A stretch of 64,000 bases of DNA from Ailanthus altissimus (taxonomy: Eukaryota; Streptophyta; Magnoliopsida; Sapindales; Simaroubaceae): contig OX327691.1 in NCBI GenBank assembly GCA_946807835.1, positions 14,931,688-14,995,687 of the forward strand, given 5' to 3'. Positions within the stretch are counted from its first letter, which is position 1. Each line of letters starts with the position of its first letter. The position numbers and the translations under genes are program-made. The notes beneath the pieces were generated by a model, which was given only the letters and a program-made list of their open reading frames with translations, was not told where the DNA came from and made no database searches. This document shows, piece by piece, positions 1-11,923 of this stretch.

Positions 1-276
1 TGAAATCGGGTGTGGGCAGGTGCATAAGCTGCGGATCAAGAGCTGATCTGGTCGAGTACAAGAAGGTTTTTAAATTGTTGTGTGGAAATGGCCAGGCAAA
101 GAGCCCGCTATGTATGGTAATAACTGTAATCTCTTTTTTCCTCCGACTTTTTCTAAGTCTGATAAGGAGTTTTGCCACCATCGTCTGTCGTTTCTGATGT
201 TTTGAGGTGTCGTTCTTGTGATCGAGTTGTTGAACTCGACTTCAGCTTCTGCCCCTACTGGAGTTCTGCTCTGTAA
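1..276 (+). pseudogene. Zinc-ribbon (zinc_ribbon_15-like) protein, disrupted 3' part
   Basis: The plus strand encodes, in three successive frames, the C-terminal part of a small plant zinc-ribbon protein with paired CxxC motifs. Frame one (from base 3) reads KSGVGRCISCGSRADLVEY..KVFKLL. After a deletion of about 10 bases near 85-92 the frame changes and reads WKWPGKEPAMYGNNCNLFFPP. A second frame change near 165-175 leads to LPPSSVVSDVLRCRSCDRVV and ends SSAL plus TAA at 274-276. Two zinc ligands are also lost: the expected YCNNC is YGNNC, and the last CPxC is CPYW. The family match is from memory of plant homologues that begin MFFFFVGG. The 5' part lies outside the window. Multiple lesions make this a pseudogene; an assembly error is a less likely alternative because residue losses accompany the frame changes. 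Confidence 0.75.
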
Positions 277-1127
277 TTTTAAATTTTGGGTAGTTGTGTT
301 GGCAGTTGCTGGCTTTTATAAATTTAGTTTTGAGTTGAGATGATACTTTTTATGATAAACAAAATGGTTCTTTTATTTCGGTGACCATTTGATCAAATGG
401 GATTCATCTGTTTGTTATTAATCGATTATGGAGAACCTTTTTCCACATCAAAAAAAGAGCTAGATCTTGAGCTTGTGCTTCCTTTGTTCACAATTGGAAA
501 TTAGAGTAATATATGCAATTGCTTCTGGAAGTGATTGATTATTCCCGTCTTTAATTTTTATTGTTTCCCCTTTTCTTTTTTGGCACAAATTATTATAATA
601 ATTTTCTTTTCCTTTTTCCTTTTCTGCAATGCCTAATGGCAACAGGCCCATGTCTATGGAAACTGATCTTGATTGCGTGCAAAGTATCAGTAATGTGAAC
701 ATCAAACAAAAATCTGTTAATGACCGAGTTCGGAAACGTGAAAAATAGAGTAATTGCAAATTTTGGATTTTCATTTAAGTGATGCTATGATAAAACAGAG
801 ATCACTCAGCAGCCAGGAGATTACATATCAAATGAAGAGGGGAAAAAATGACACTGTACAAAAAACAATGTACAGTTTCACTAATTACAAAACCTGCTTT
901 TGTAGGTAAAGACTCTCTTCTCTGCCTCAGTTAAATTCACAGTTTCCGGGTGTCTCCTGGGTTTTCATCCAAGAGCACTAAAACCAAACTGCATAACTTT
1001 GCCAGCTAATACCAAACTGCACAACTTTTGCAAGCTAATGCACCCTTATTCGCCAAGTCTAGTCTGAGTGTGCAGCTGAGACTGAGAGTGTTGGTTGTGA
1101 GAAATCAATTTACTAGTTGAATGTAAT
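277..1127. other. Intergenic, includes CAO 3' UTR
   Basis: No open frame here resembles a protein. The right part must hold the 3' UTR and polyadenylation region of the minus-strand CAO gene, whose stop codon is at 1130-1128. No mobile-element ends were seen. Confidence 0.6.
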
Positions 1128-4100
1128 TTACATGGGTTTGCTGAAGGGTAATTGCTTAGCTCCTTGTTCCAATGCATTTCTCCATAATCGATATCTTACC
1201 CCTAGTTTGTCATAGCCTACAGGCAAATTCCAGACGTTTGCCCCATTGATCATTCGCTCTTGCTGGCCAATAACAAGTCGCAGATCCTCGTTCAACACCT
1301 GTGTTGATCATACTCCAGATATTAGACAAAGATTGCCAACAGAAAAAACAGAAATTTTGTAAGATTAGTACACAAGCTTGTGCCATGGACAATGAACTTT
1401 TGTTGTCAGAACTAAGCAGACACATGCCATAATGGTTAGCTTTATCTCCCATGAATCGTAAATGAAAAGTTACTATAGATGAACTTTTACCTGTTCAGCA
1501 AAATACCTCCATACATATTGCATAAAAGGAATATGCTTCAGCAAGGGAGCAAAATCCAGAGACATCCTGTACAATAGTCTTGTTTTTTTTGGTGAAGAAG
1601 GTAAGCAGACATGAAGTTGGTGAAGATGTGTGGCGCACTGTTGGGTGCTCTGTCCCTCCAATTTTCCAGGTTTTGAGATGCCAATAGTTGATAGCACCAT
1701 ACATGGTGGTCGAAATTCCATATCTATTGGATAAGGATCCCAGTATCCTTGGAGGCCAGATGCAGGAGTCAAAAATTTCACCAAGCTGAGAATTTATGCC
1801 ATGCGCAACACAAAGCAAGAAAGCAAGTCATTTCTTCTTGTTTTCAACAATTTGAAAGTAAAGACAGATCCTCACATTCCATGAAATTATAAAGAAGAAA
1901 AATGGGAAATTTTGAACTGAACAGCAATTATCTTTAACGGCTCCATCTTTCAAAAAGAAAACATTTACTTTGAAGATGATTATCAAAACCAATTAGCCCC
2001 AGATGAAGACTCTTTCAAAGTTTTCCAATTCATAAATATAGTTAAGATCACTAATTTAACCAACCTGGGAACACTCCATCCCTTGGCAAAGGTGGAAGTG
2101 TGAGTAAATGGAGCATGCGCAAGATCCAAAAGGTTGTCCAGAAGTAGCCCATGTTCTATTGGAAGCTCCATGACAATCTGCCATCCGAGAACACGAATAT
2201 GAGAACATACAGATCTTTAAGAAACCATTTAAGAATGAGTCACACACACTTATCTGGAAGAATCACATTGTCTTTATAAGTTACCTCAGCATGGATTTCA
2301 AATCCTGGAGGAGGCAGTAAAGAAGGAAGGGTGGCTGTTGGAGGGTCATCACCAGGCCAAATCCATACCATTCCCTCTTGTTCAAAACATGGCAATGATT
2401 TTATCTTCGCGTTAAGCAATCGTGTTGATGGCATTTTCTCACATTTCCCATCTGTTGAGTATTCCCACCCTGAAATTTTTTGGCAACAAAATTTTCTCAA
2501 GTCAGTAATATTCATATACCGGTGTAGCAGTCTGCTTAATAGGAACTGTTTAAGGTAATAATCTTGTATATATCAAAAATAGAACAAAATCTTCAACCAT
2601 TTCCCATAATTCTTACTGACCATGGTATGGACATTGGATGCGACCCTCATTTACTGAACCAAGATGAAGAGGGCATGCTCTATGAGCACATGTATTCCGG
2701 ACACATCCAGGTTTACCGTCTTTCCCACGAAAGACAACCCATGGTTCCTCAAAGCAATCAATTGGGATCTGAAAAAGGAAAGTGATAAGACACTTGTAAG
2801 AAACCTCCATACAGTAATTTGTATTGAAAGACAGCAAATTGCCTCCCCAAACTTGTTAAAGCCCACAAAGATGTACAGTGACAAAACATCACATTTTCTT
2901 TCTCTCTTTTTAAGAAAAAAGGTAAATGACATTCTCTACAACAAGTATTTAATTGATTAAAGACAGGATTCCTTTTCTCACCATAGTATCATCCTTGAGA
3001 TCAGTGGAAAAAGCAACCGGGTACCAAAAGTTCTTTAAGCGAGAATTGTAAGCTTGAACTGGACCGGAGACATTCAAACTTTTCCGAGGAAACTTTTCCT
3101 TTACAGTATCCAGAGATTGCATAGAAGTACTTGGAGATTCACTCATTCGATCAGATACAGAGGTGTTTCTGTCTTGTAATAGCCTATCATTAACCAATTC
3201 TTCCATGTAAGCTAGTTTGTCTAAAGCAGTGGCAACCCTTGCTTCAGACATATGAACCTGTTGTTGTGCATGGGTAAATTGGCTATGAGATAACAGTTTA
3301 CAAAGCAAAGCACATAATCAGCAGGACAGTCCATGAGTATGGAGTTTCTTTTAGCTTCTCATTGATGGATGTATGTCCTGATAGTTTAACTAAAATCCTT
3401 TCGTTCCACTTTAGGCACGAGACTTAAATTATGGAAAGCATTTAGCTGAGTCACAGCAAATATATCATTAACGACTAAGTTTCCAGACCTGTCTATGTGC
3501 TTGAGCTAGTTCTTCTTGCAACTCTGCAAGCTCTTTCTTCATGGTGCCGATGGACTTGTAATCACGAGCCAAAGGATTTAGAACTTCCACAACCTACACC
3601 AATGTCTATAAATGTCAGAATTGTGAGAAGAAAAACCTTATTACTTTTATAAAAAGTATAAGTAAAACTAGTCAGATAATCCCTTTTCATTCTCATTCCA
3701 AAACATAGTTGCTTCTATTGAGTCCAGATGATTTAGAAGCACTGATTGCTTTCACAAGTTATAACAATGCCAAGGTACAAATAGGTTTAAGTATATACTG
3801 CTATATAATTCAACTATTGTAACTATAGATAGTTGAAGAAAGTCTGGAAATAGCTGAGACCTTTTCATGAAGAAGCATTATTGTGAGCACATCTTGTCGA
3901 GCCTTCCAATCACAGTACTGAATATCATATCTAGCCACTTCAAGGGCTTGGTTCACATCCAAGAACTTTCCTTTACATTGTGGGACTCTAGACCTTGGAT
4001 CCTCCACATCAAAGAGTGTACCCCATGGGCTCTTCTTATCTACCAATCCACCTTCCTCCCCAAATACAGCAAACACTGCAAATCCTCCTCTAACAGCCTG

Positions 4101-4859
4101 CAAACCCACACAAACCAATTAAGTACCTAATCAAATTTAACCACGGATAGATTTGTCTTGCTACAGTACAGTTGAAGCTTCAAACTTTTTTTCCTTTTTG
4201 GTGTATAAACAAATGGTGTTCAAAAACATAATATTTCACATCTAGTATGCATGCTAATAAAGCTTTAGAACAGAAAAAAGTAGAATGTTCATCTGCTGGT
4301 TCAATATCAGCATCACAATAAAAGCTGAAACATAAGTACCAAAAGTCAGCCAGCAAGGGCTTTTTTTTTTAAATAAAAAATTCTTTTGCAGATGCCAAGA
4401 TAAATTTATCAGTAAAAGATTTAGAAACAAAGGGATTATATCTTTTCCGGCTCTTTGATACTTCTATAACAACAATAAAGCCAACAATTCACTAAGCTTA
4501 ACTTTTCTCATTATTAAGCAAATGCCCGGATAGAAATCAGCAAATAACCCCCCAAAAATGCATTATGTCATGATCAAGTACCTTTTTCATAAATTTAGCA
4601 ACTACCCTGGTAACCCTAGCATAGAAACAAAGTCAACAATCACATATTTCAAGCTTCAACACAACAACATAAGCTAAAATTCAACTAAGAAATTAACCAC
4701 CTCAAGCCAGTTTTTTCCTAAATATAAAAACTGCTAGATAAAAAAAAAACCATCAAAAAAATAAAAACATAAAAAAAAAACCTTTTTATTATTATTCTTG
4801 GCTGGTCTACACAAAGAGATTGGAAGCGACAGAACAGCAGCAGTAGCGACGGCGGTCAT
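1128..4859 (-). CDS. CAO: Chlorophyllide a oxygenase, chloroplastic (nine exons)
   Basis: CAO is the plastid Rieske mono-oxygenase that oxidises the C7 methyl group of chlorophyllide a in two steps to give chlorophyllide b. Exons on the minus strand, each bounded by GT-AG, are 4859-4782, 4097-3861, 3593-3489, 3257-2982, 2768-2621, 2469-2285, 2177-2065, 1785-1491 and 1298-1128. They join in frame to 1608 nt, or 535 residues, close to the 536 of Arabidopsis. The N-terminus ([15 protein letters not shown]) looks like a transit peptide. The regulatory A domain follows in exon 2 ([18 protein letters not shown]) and a linker in exons 3-4. The Rieske ligands are C259-x-H261-x16-C278-x2-H281 (CAH..CPYH), and the mononuclear iron site is D361-x2-H364-x4-H369 (DLAHAPFTH). 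The C-terminus is LPFSKPM. The start chosen is the only upstream ATG giving a plastid-like leader in frame. No lesions were found. The assignment rests on near-complete collinearity with remembered CAO sequence. Confidence 0.97.
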
Positions 4860-5110
4860 GGCGTTTGAACACAACGCGCCTTAGAGAGAAGAAGAAAGAA
4901 AATGTAAGCAAATTTAGTGAGAGATTTATTTTTGTGCTTTTGTTGATAAGAGGTTGAAGTTGCCCGCGATCTCGGTTGGCCTCCCACGGCATGCCACGTG
5001 GACAAGCGTGGACATTTCGGCCGAACACGTGGTGCCTCCAGCAACCACACGCTCTCTTGGTCTGAGAGAGAGTGTCTCGAAACTCGTGGGGCCTTTATAT
5101 CTTGATTCTC
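4860..5110 (-). promoter_or_regulatory. CAO upstream region with two G-boxes
   Basis: Two perfect CACGTG hexamers lie at 4995-5000 (GCCACGTGGAC) and 5026-5031 (AACACGTGGTG), 136 and 167 bases upstream of the CAO ATG. G-boxes bind bZIP and bHLH/PIF factors and are common in light-regulated photosynthesis promoters. A TATA-like string (minus strand GATATAAAGG) lies near 5092-5101, upstream of the G-boxes. Either the boxes fall in the transcribed leader or transcription starts from a TATA-less site closer to the ATG. Confidence 0.5.
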
Positions 5111-8100
5111 TTTGCCAGGTCGGACTGTTTAGATATCTTTCTCTATCTTTACTATCTGCTTCGCGGGATTTGTTTGTCGCGTTTTGTTTTGCTTTCGGAA
5201 AATGCTTTGGGTGTTTTTCCTTTTTTCTTTTTTTTTGGTTTTTCGGATTTTGAGAAAAACTATTATCCGTCCGTTAGATTTAAAATCATTTTGTCGGATG
5301 AAATTAGTATTGTGATTGTGATTATGGCTTACGTTGGAGTAAAATTACAAGGAATAAACTTTAAGATACTATTTAGTTTGTGAATGAGATTTGTTTGGAA
5401 AACATTTGGCCACATGTTGTATTTATTGAAATTAAAATATCTTTTAAAAAAATATGCCGAAGCTAAAATATGTGTTTGGAGTGTTTTAAGAATAAGTTTT
5501 TTTTTTTTTCACGACAAAATTAAATAATATTAGTGTGATTAGTGTTTTAAGAATAATATACTTTAATGTTTAAAAAAAAAGCAATGATATACTTTTTGTT
5601 GTTATCTCAAATTTTTTATTTTAAATTAATATATTAAATAATTAAAATTTTTAATTTTTAAAAATTTCAAGAATTTATTTTCACACTCTTAAATCTTTGA
5701 GGAATTTTTTAGAATGACATTTTTTTTATGTTTAATCATTTTCAAAAGCATTTTTGTGAGTTAAGACTGTCCTCCTATGAAAAAAAATATTATAACACTC
5801 AAGTCATTAACATCAAAATGAATTGAGTGCCACTTGTGTAAAAATATTTATCAAATAAGATGTTATTTTTCTGTGTATGAGTATTCCCGGAGATTACTCA
5901 ATAAATCTCATAAGTGCTTGAATTTTTAACTATACTTTTTTTATTATTTGTGTTGTGAAGTTAGTGTGCATTATATAGTGTGTAGAGTTTAATTCGTTTG
6001 AGGATTGAAGTAGTACAATCACTTATTTTATCAATCACATTCTTTTTTAGAGAAGTTGAAACATAATTTTTTTTTAGGCATTCGATTGACTAATTATGAG
6101 ATAAAATATAATTATAATCAATCACAATCTCAATCAAATAGGTGATAAAACTTATCAAACATGTGATAAATGTTTAACTGATATGTAATAATTATAATCT
6201 TAATTGGATAAAGTTATTTTGATTTTTTTTTTAAAAAGACATTTATAAAAGAAAAAGCATTCAAACTTAACTCATATTCTTTATCCATTTTTTGTTGGGA
6301 AACACAAAGTTTAGGTTTGAACGGGATTTCTCTTTTGAATTAAGTTCAAACTCTTTTTCTCTAAAAGATATTTCAGTAATTACGATTTTAACAGATCTTT
6401 AACTTGGTCTGACAATCTACTGGCCTAGTGTTAGTTCCAAGTCTTTGGTATCGTGTTTTTAATTAAGCATTTTTTCCTCTTTTAAAGATTTCTTTAATTG
6501 TGCTTAAGTTTTATTGGGCTACATTTTATTATGAGCCCAACAATAATTATTGGTAATGAAATGATATAATTTTAAAAATTATTTATTACACTATTTTATT
6601 ATTTAATAATTATTTGATAAATTATTTAAAATAAAAAATAATTGAGATAATATTTAAAAAATATAATGTTATTTTTAGTGTGATTCTGCTCGTACAAATA
6701 ACTCTAAAATAGTATTTAATTGAAGTTAACCCATACTAAAAAAAAAATGAATGCCTGTAAAAATTAATAATTTAGCGTTTAGTTAAATTAAAGGGATATA
6801 ATGGCACTTGAACGCTTAATTCAAGTGATTGAGTGGTGTGCCCTTTTAATTATGAGATTAGAGTTAAAGTTTTAATAAATATCAAGATAATGAAATAATT
6901 TCTTTTCTATTGTGGACCTCTTCTCCTTATCATATAATCCACCTCCCTAAATGGAGGTGTATGTTCAAGTATATTTCACCGTGCTAATAAAGTCTTACAT
7001 ATAATCCACCTTCCTATATGGAGTTTTGAGAATCAATCCACATTTCATCCATTAATTATGTACAAAATTCTCATATTAACCCCTCATTAAAACTAAATTT
7101 TCAGTTATGCTTTTATTATAAAATAAAACTAAACTTTGTTATTTCTCTTACCTATGTAAATATTAATGACATTACAACTTTAGTTGTTAATTTCAACCTT
7201 ACAATAAAATTATCATTTTCTTTTTCTTTTTTAAGGGAATAAATTAATTATTCCCTTATATAATCTTTAATGTTAGTTACCTATTATGCCCACATTAGTA
7301 TTTTTTTTTTAAAAAAAAAATTGTACATGTTTGTAATGATTATGTTATTTGATAATTATTTTAAAAATAAATTTTAGATTAGTTAATTTATATTATATTT
7401 TAAAATTAAATTAATGTTAAACAATCAAATTAAATTACTTATGATAACTCTAAATGGTAATTATGCCCAAACAAAATATAATCAATTCCTTTGTATCACA
7501 CAAAGAATCATAAATATTTCTCTCCATCCTTCTTCTTTTCGTTCTTTTTCTCTTTTTACTCTTTAAACTAAATACCACCTTATATTGTATTAGAATAAGA
7601 TCAGGATAAGATATCGAATGTAATAAGGTTTTGATAAGAGACACTAAATTTTATTTGAGATGGTAAAACCTTTATCCTATGGATTTGAGTCAGACAAGAA
7701 ATTATTTATATGATTAACCCCAATTTTTTTTTTTTTTTTGAGATGACAAAACCTTGTTTTAACATTAGCGGTAGGTAAAATTTTCGTTCTTGAACTAAAA
7801 ATTTTATTAGGATACCATTCGAAACCCATTCAGATCCTCACATAAGGGATCTGATCAGGTCTGTTGGTTTCAAAACATTTTCAATTTAAGTAAAAAATGT
7901 CTCAGAAACTAAAATTAAATATAAATATATATTAATAATGTGACATAAAATTAAATAATATAATTGACAATTTTAGATCTGTTAAAAACCTCATGAATAG
8001 TTAATGAAAACTATATATCTATTATTCTTTTTTTATTAATTAATTCCTTGAAAGTTCTAAAATAATCAAACTATAAAATAATTTTATCAATAAATATTTA

Positions 8101-8198
8101 ATTCCTTCATTTAAGAAAAATTTTAATAATTTTTTTAAATTTTTATCTTTAAAATAAGGTCTTGGGACGATATTAAATCTTAGATTACTGGATGACAA
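5111..8198. other. AT-rich intergenic DNA
   Basis: This stretch has long A/T runs and no convincing coding potential. A short direct repeat around the words ATATAATCCACC occurs near 6934 and 7002. A GC-richer patch near 7800-7860 has no recognisable identity. I see no gene. Confidence 0.6.
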
Positions 8199-9510
8199 TA
8201 AGGATTGGAATGGGCGGCGCGGGGTGGTCATTTTTGTACCCCACTCTATTTTTTATTTTAAATATCATTTTCATCCCATTCTCCTATAAAATTTAGTGGG
8301 GCAAAGATGGGGGAATGATTTTTCCATCTGTCTATTTTTTATTTTTATTAATATTAAATATTAATTTATATTCATAAATTTTAATAATATAAATTTTATT
8401 TATATTATGATAAAAAGGAATCAAATTAACAAATTAGAATAATATGATAATATTCTTAAACAATGTGAATAATAAATAAATTTTTAAATAAATAAAAATA
8501 AAAATTAAATAATATTTTAGTGCCTAGTATCATTGATCTTTTCTATTAATTACTTTATCTTCTCTCATTAAAAGTCATGAGATTGAAACTTCATTCCTAA
8601 AAATAAATAAACTACTTTGAGCTTTTTATTAATTTTTTAAAGATAATATAATAAATAGTTTAATACAATTAAACTTATAAAAAATTAAATTGAAGTTTAC
8701 CTCTATTAACATCTCCAATAAAGGTGTAATATTGAGTTTTTATAAAATAACTTGAATTTAAATTGAATAATAAAAATAAATTATATAAGAATTAGTTGGT
8801 TAAAAAAAATTAAATTAAAAAATTAATTTTTTTACAAATAATAAACAATTATATGTCATACCTTTAATTTTTTTTATAAATAATATTGAGCAAACATCAA
8901 GGTTTCTAACGACTTTGGATGTAATTTATTACAATGAGAACTCATAAATTTACCACTTGTATTAAATACAGATTTAGATGCTACCAAAATTGATTTTACT
9001 ACAGTTTTAAATTTTTTACTCGAGACAAAAGAGTAAGTTTAATGAGAGAATAAAGAGAGCAACTAAATAAGTTTAATAAGAGGACAAAGAGAACAACTAA
9101 ATAAATTTGATAAAAGTATGAGAAAATAAAATTAATGATGACTAGCAGCTCAACTCAAAATAAAAGCCTTTAATATTAATTTTTTTTGGTTAAATATTTA
9201 TAGTTTTTATTAATAAAATTATATTATTAAAATATTTTTTATTAACCTAATTAAATGCAAATTATAAAATAAAAAATTTAATAAATTATATAACTATATA
9301 CTAAAAATTACATTTAATATAATCATATAAAATAGAGTGAGGAGCGGGGATGGGATGAGAAGGTTTAATTTCATTTGTCCTATTAATAATTTGAGAAATA
9401 ATATTTTTTTTATGTTTTACCTTAATTTCTCAAAAATTACCTTCTTTTTTTTATCACATTTAACGAGAGCCCCACGGGTCTTGTTCTTATGGGGCATTTT
9501 GCTATCCCTA
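8199..9510 (-). mobile_element. hAT transposon relic (deletion derivative)
   Basis: Both ends carry degenerate G-rich termini of the plant hAT style. The left end reads AAGGATTGGAATGGGCGG from about 8199. The right end, on the minus strand, reads TAGGGATAGCAAAATGCCCC from 9510. Between them, on the minus strand at about 9005-8885, is a fragment of the hAT C-terminal dimerisation domain reading SGKFMSSHCNKLHPKSLETL, which matches the family pattern GR..S.HR.RLHP.TLEALMCAQ. The flanks GATGACAA (8191-8198) and AATAATAA (9511-9518) agree at five of eight positions, and the three differences are transitions, so they may be a decayed 8-bp target duplication. At 1.3 kb the copy lacks most of a transposase gene. 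Confidence 0.6.
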
Positions 9511-9961
9511 AATAATAAGTATGTTGTATTTACTTGGCTACGTGTTTCACTTTTACTAAACTAAAATATTATAAATTATAAATTTAAAATACTAGATTAT
9601 TGGTGATTGGGGATTGTAGTGATAACTTAAGAATTAGAAACAAAGATTTGAAAATTATATTGGAATGTTAAAAGTTTTTTGCATGTGTATTATGATTTAT
9701 AAGAATGTTCAAAAATTATGGAAGGCTTTGTTGAATTATTATAAAAACTGTAACACTTATTACAATGTGTATATATGTGCTTAGGTATTTTAGAATAAAT
9801 GTTAATTAATTTTATTATGAATGTAAATTTATATTTTGTTATTTTTTAATGTATTATTCAAATTAATAAATTTTTTATTTCATTTCATACTTCCACTATT
9901 TCACAAAAAATGAAATGTGAATTAACAAAATATTTATAAGTCTCAAATAGACTAAAAAAAA
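9511..9961. other. AT-rich spacer
   Basis: This is an AT-rich stretch between two mobile elements. I see no gene and no repeat in it. Confidence 0.5.
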
Positions 9962-10953
9962 AGGATTAAGAATAATTTTACCTCGTGAAATTGGTCTAAT
10001 TGATAAGTTTGTTATAATTAGATTTGAAATACTTAATTTTATCTTAATTTATTAATTTTTGTCTTCAATTTGAACAAAAATAATAATTTTAATATATGAT
10101 TACTAATTTACCCTTGTTAAATCCAAATGGCACAATTAAGCTAAAACATGTGACTTAGTAAACAAATAAAAAAATAAAACACATAGCATGCTATGATAAG
10201 TTTAAAAACTTATTTTATAAATAAATAATTAAAAACTAAATCTGTTACTATCACTAATGAGTCACTACTTTCGGTTGCCCTTTTTTAGTGACAATGAAAT
10301 AATAAAAAAATATCAAAATTTATCTCAATGAACTTCATTTTTTTTTTTACATGATGGCGGATCATTTTTAATTAAAAAAAAGAAGCCAAAAGACAACCAC
10401 AAATAGTGAAGAAAAGGCGGTGGCTACCGCTACCCCCTATTAAACAGAGGGACAGTGACTTGCACCGCCTTTATCATTGAACAGATCAATGTAAATAAAT
10501 AAAAAATAGAGTTCAATAATGTAATGTTTAATCATTTTTATCATTGGAGACCACGACTAGTGGCGGCTGGCTATTGTCGATCGTCTGCAACGATGATAAA
10601 GCTTTGTTTATTATTTTTATTAGTTAAAAACATAAACTAATTACATAATAATATGTATCATTTATAACTTATCATCTTACGACGTATCATTTTATTAATA
10701 TTTATTTTTTAAATTATATTAAATTAAATAAATGGATAAGATTGCACTATGTGTTCAAAGATAATAAATTGGTAAAATTATGCCACGTGTTTAAAGTTTA
10801 ATTATTTATATTGTTAGATTATTTTTTTATCCTTCCACCATTAAATTTGACGGCAAAAGTTACCAAATCAAAGTAAAATTAGGTATTTCAAATTTAATTT
10901 AGGCAAATTTGTCAATTAAACTAATTTATGAGATAAAATTGTTCTTATCTCTT
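9962..10953. mobile_element. Long-TIR foldback / MULE-like non-autonomous element
   Basis: The first roughly 150 bases (AAGAATAATTTTACCTCGTG from 9968) match the reverse complement of the last roughly 150 (AAGAACAATTTTATCTCATA read leftward from 10946). The shared words ATTTGAAATAC and TAATTTTA make this a long imperfect terminal inverted repeat. TAAAAAAAA occurs at both 9953-9961 and 10954-10962, consistent with a 9-bp target duplication, although low complexity weakens this. The core at about 10250-10610 resembles the core of the element at 54.4-55.8 kb, and the flank at 10630-10700 matches the tandem unit found there. It has no coding capacity. The MULE class is inferred from TIR length and TSD size. 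Confidence 0.6.
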
Positions 10954-11101
10954 TAAAAAAAAATCTCTAAAATAGAAGTTTAAATAAAAATTTTATAAAT
11001 AAATTAGAAACAAATAAAATAATACTAAAAAGTACCTTTAAAATGTCAAAAATATAAAAATAATAAAACAAATGAGTCAAGATCAACTCAAAAACTTTAA
11101 A

Positions 11102-11145
11102 ATAGTGAATATATATATATATATATATATGTTCTAAATTTGTGT

Positions 11146-11179
<34 letters not shown>

Positions 11180-11200
11180 ACACAAATTTAGAACATAAAC
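11102..11200. repeat. (TA)n microsatellite inside a perfect palindrome
   Basis: An AT dinucleotide run (about 11108-11130) is followed by ATGTTCTAAATTTGTGTCA at 11129-11147, another (TA)n tract, and the exact reverse complement TGACACAAATTTAGAACAT at 11178-11196. Together they make a 68-bp, essentially perfect palindrome. An apparent reading frame across it is only repeat. Confidence 0.9.
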
Positions 11201-11856
11201 CAATAAACCCAACTCATAAAAAAAAAAAAAACTCATATCTCAAATTAGTCTCGAATCATCTTGACCTAATTTAAGATGATGTGCTAAATAAATGTTAAGT
11301 AATAAAATAATATAAATTTTAAAATTATTTATTATATCAAATATTTACTTAACACATTATTTTTAAGATACAATTTAAAATATTTAATATTACTTTAATT
11401 TAAAAATTATATTTATTTACTTCTATCCCATGTTTATTACATTGATTTTTGGTTATGGAGTCCCTTACTTTATGTCATTCGATTTTTAATGTGCTATAAG
11501 TTAATAACCATGAATTGTCTTAGTGCAAGATCATCGATCACAACAAAATACGAATATTGAGATATAGGAAGCATATAAAAATTAACAAGCTAAAAAAACA
11601 AATATATTGATAGTTAGGTTTGAATTATAACCATGAATTGAGTAAACAAACTGTTTTAAGAAATTAATATGGTTAATTTTCTTTAATTAACGTTAAGAGT
11701 ATTATTGATTTCTTACCCAATAAGAGAAATGAGGTCTCAATTGACTGGTTGTTGATTTATTGTGCGCGTGCAATCACATTGTATTTAAATAGCATTTCAA
11801 TCGTGGGAAATATTTTAATTTTTTCAATTGACGTCTGGAAATGACGATTTCTTTTT
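11201..11856. other. AT-rich intergenic DNA left of the copia element
   Basis: I see no coding region. The copia LTR begins at 11857. Confidence 0.5.
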
Positions 11857-11923
11857 TATTGAAGTGAAAGTATATAAATAAATAATATTATTTAAATAAA
11901 TAGTATATAATTAGTAATTAAAG

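Noticed and set aside
5072..5383. 103-residue plus-strand frame divergent from CAO
   Set aside because: It is T-rich with no recognisable domain and overlaps the CAO upstream region; random open frame is more likely.
10967..11236. 89-residue minus-strand frame with YIYIYI repeats
   Set aside because: It is a translation of the (TA)n palindrome.
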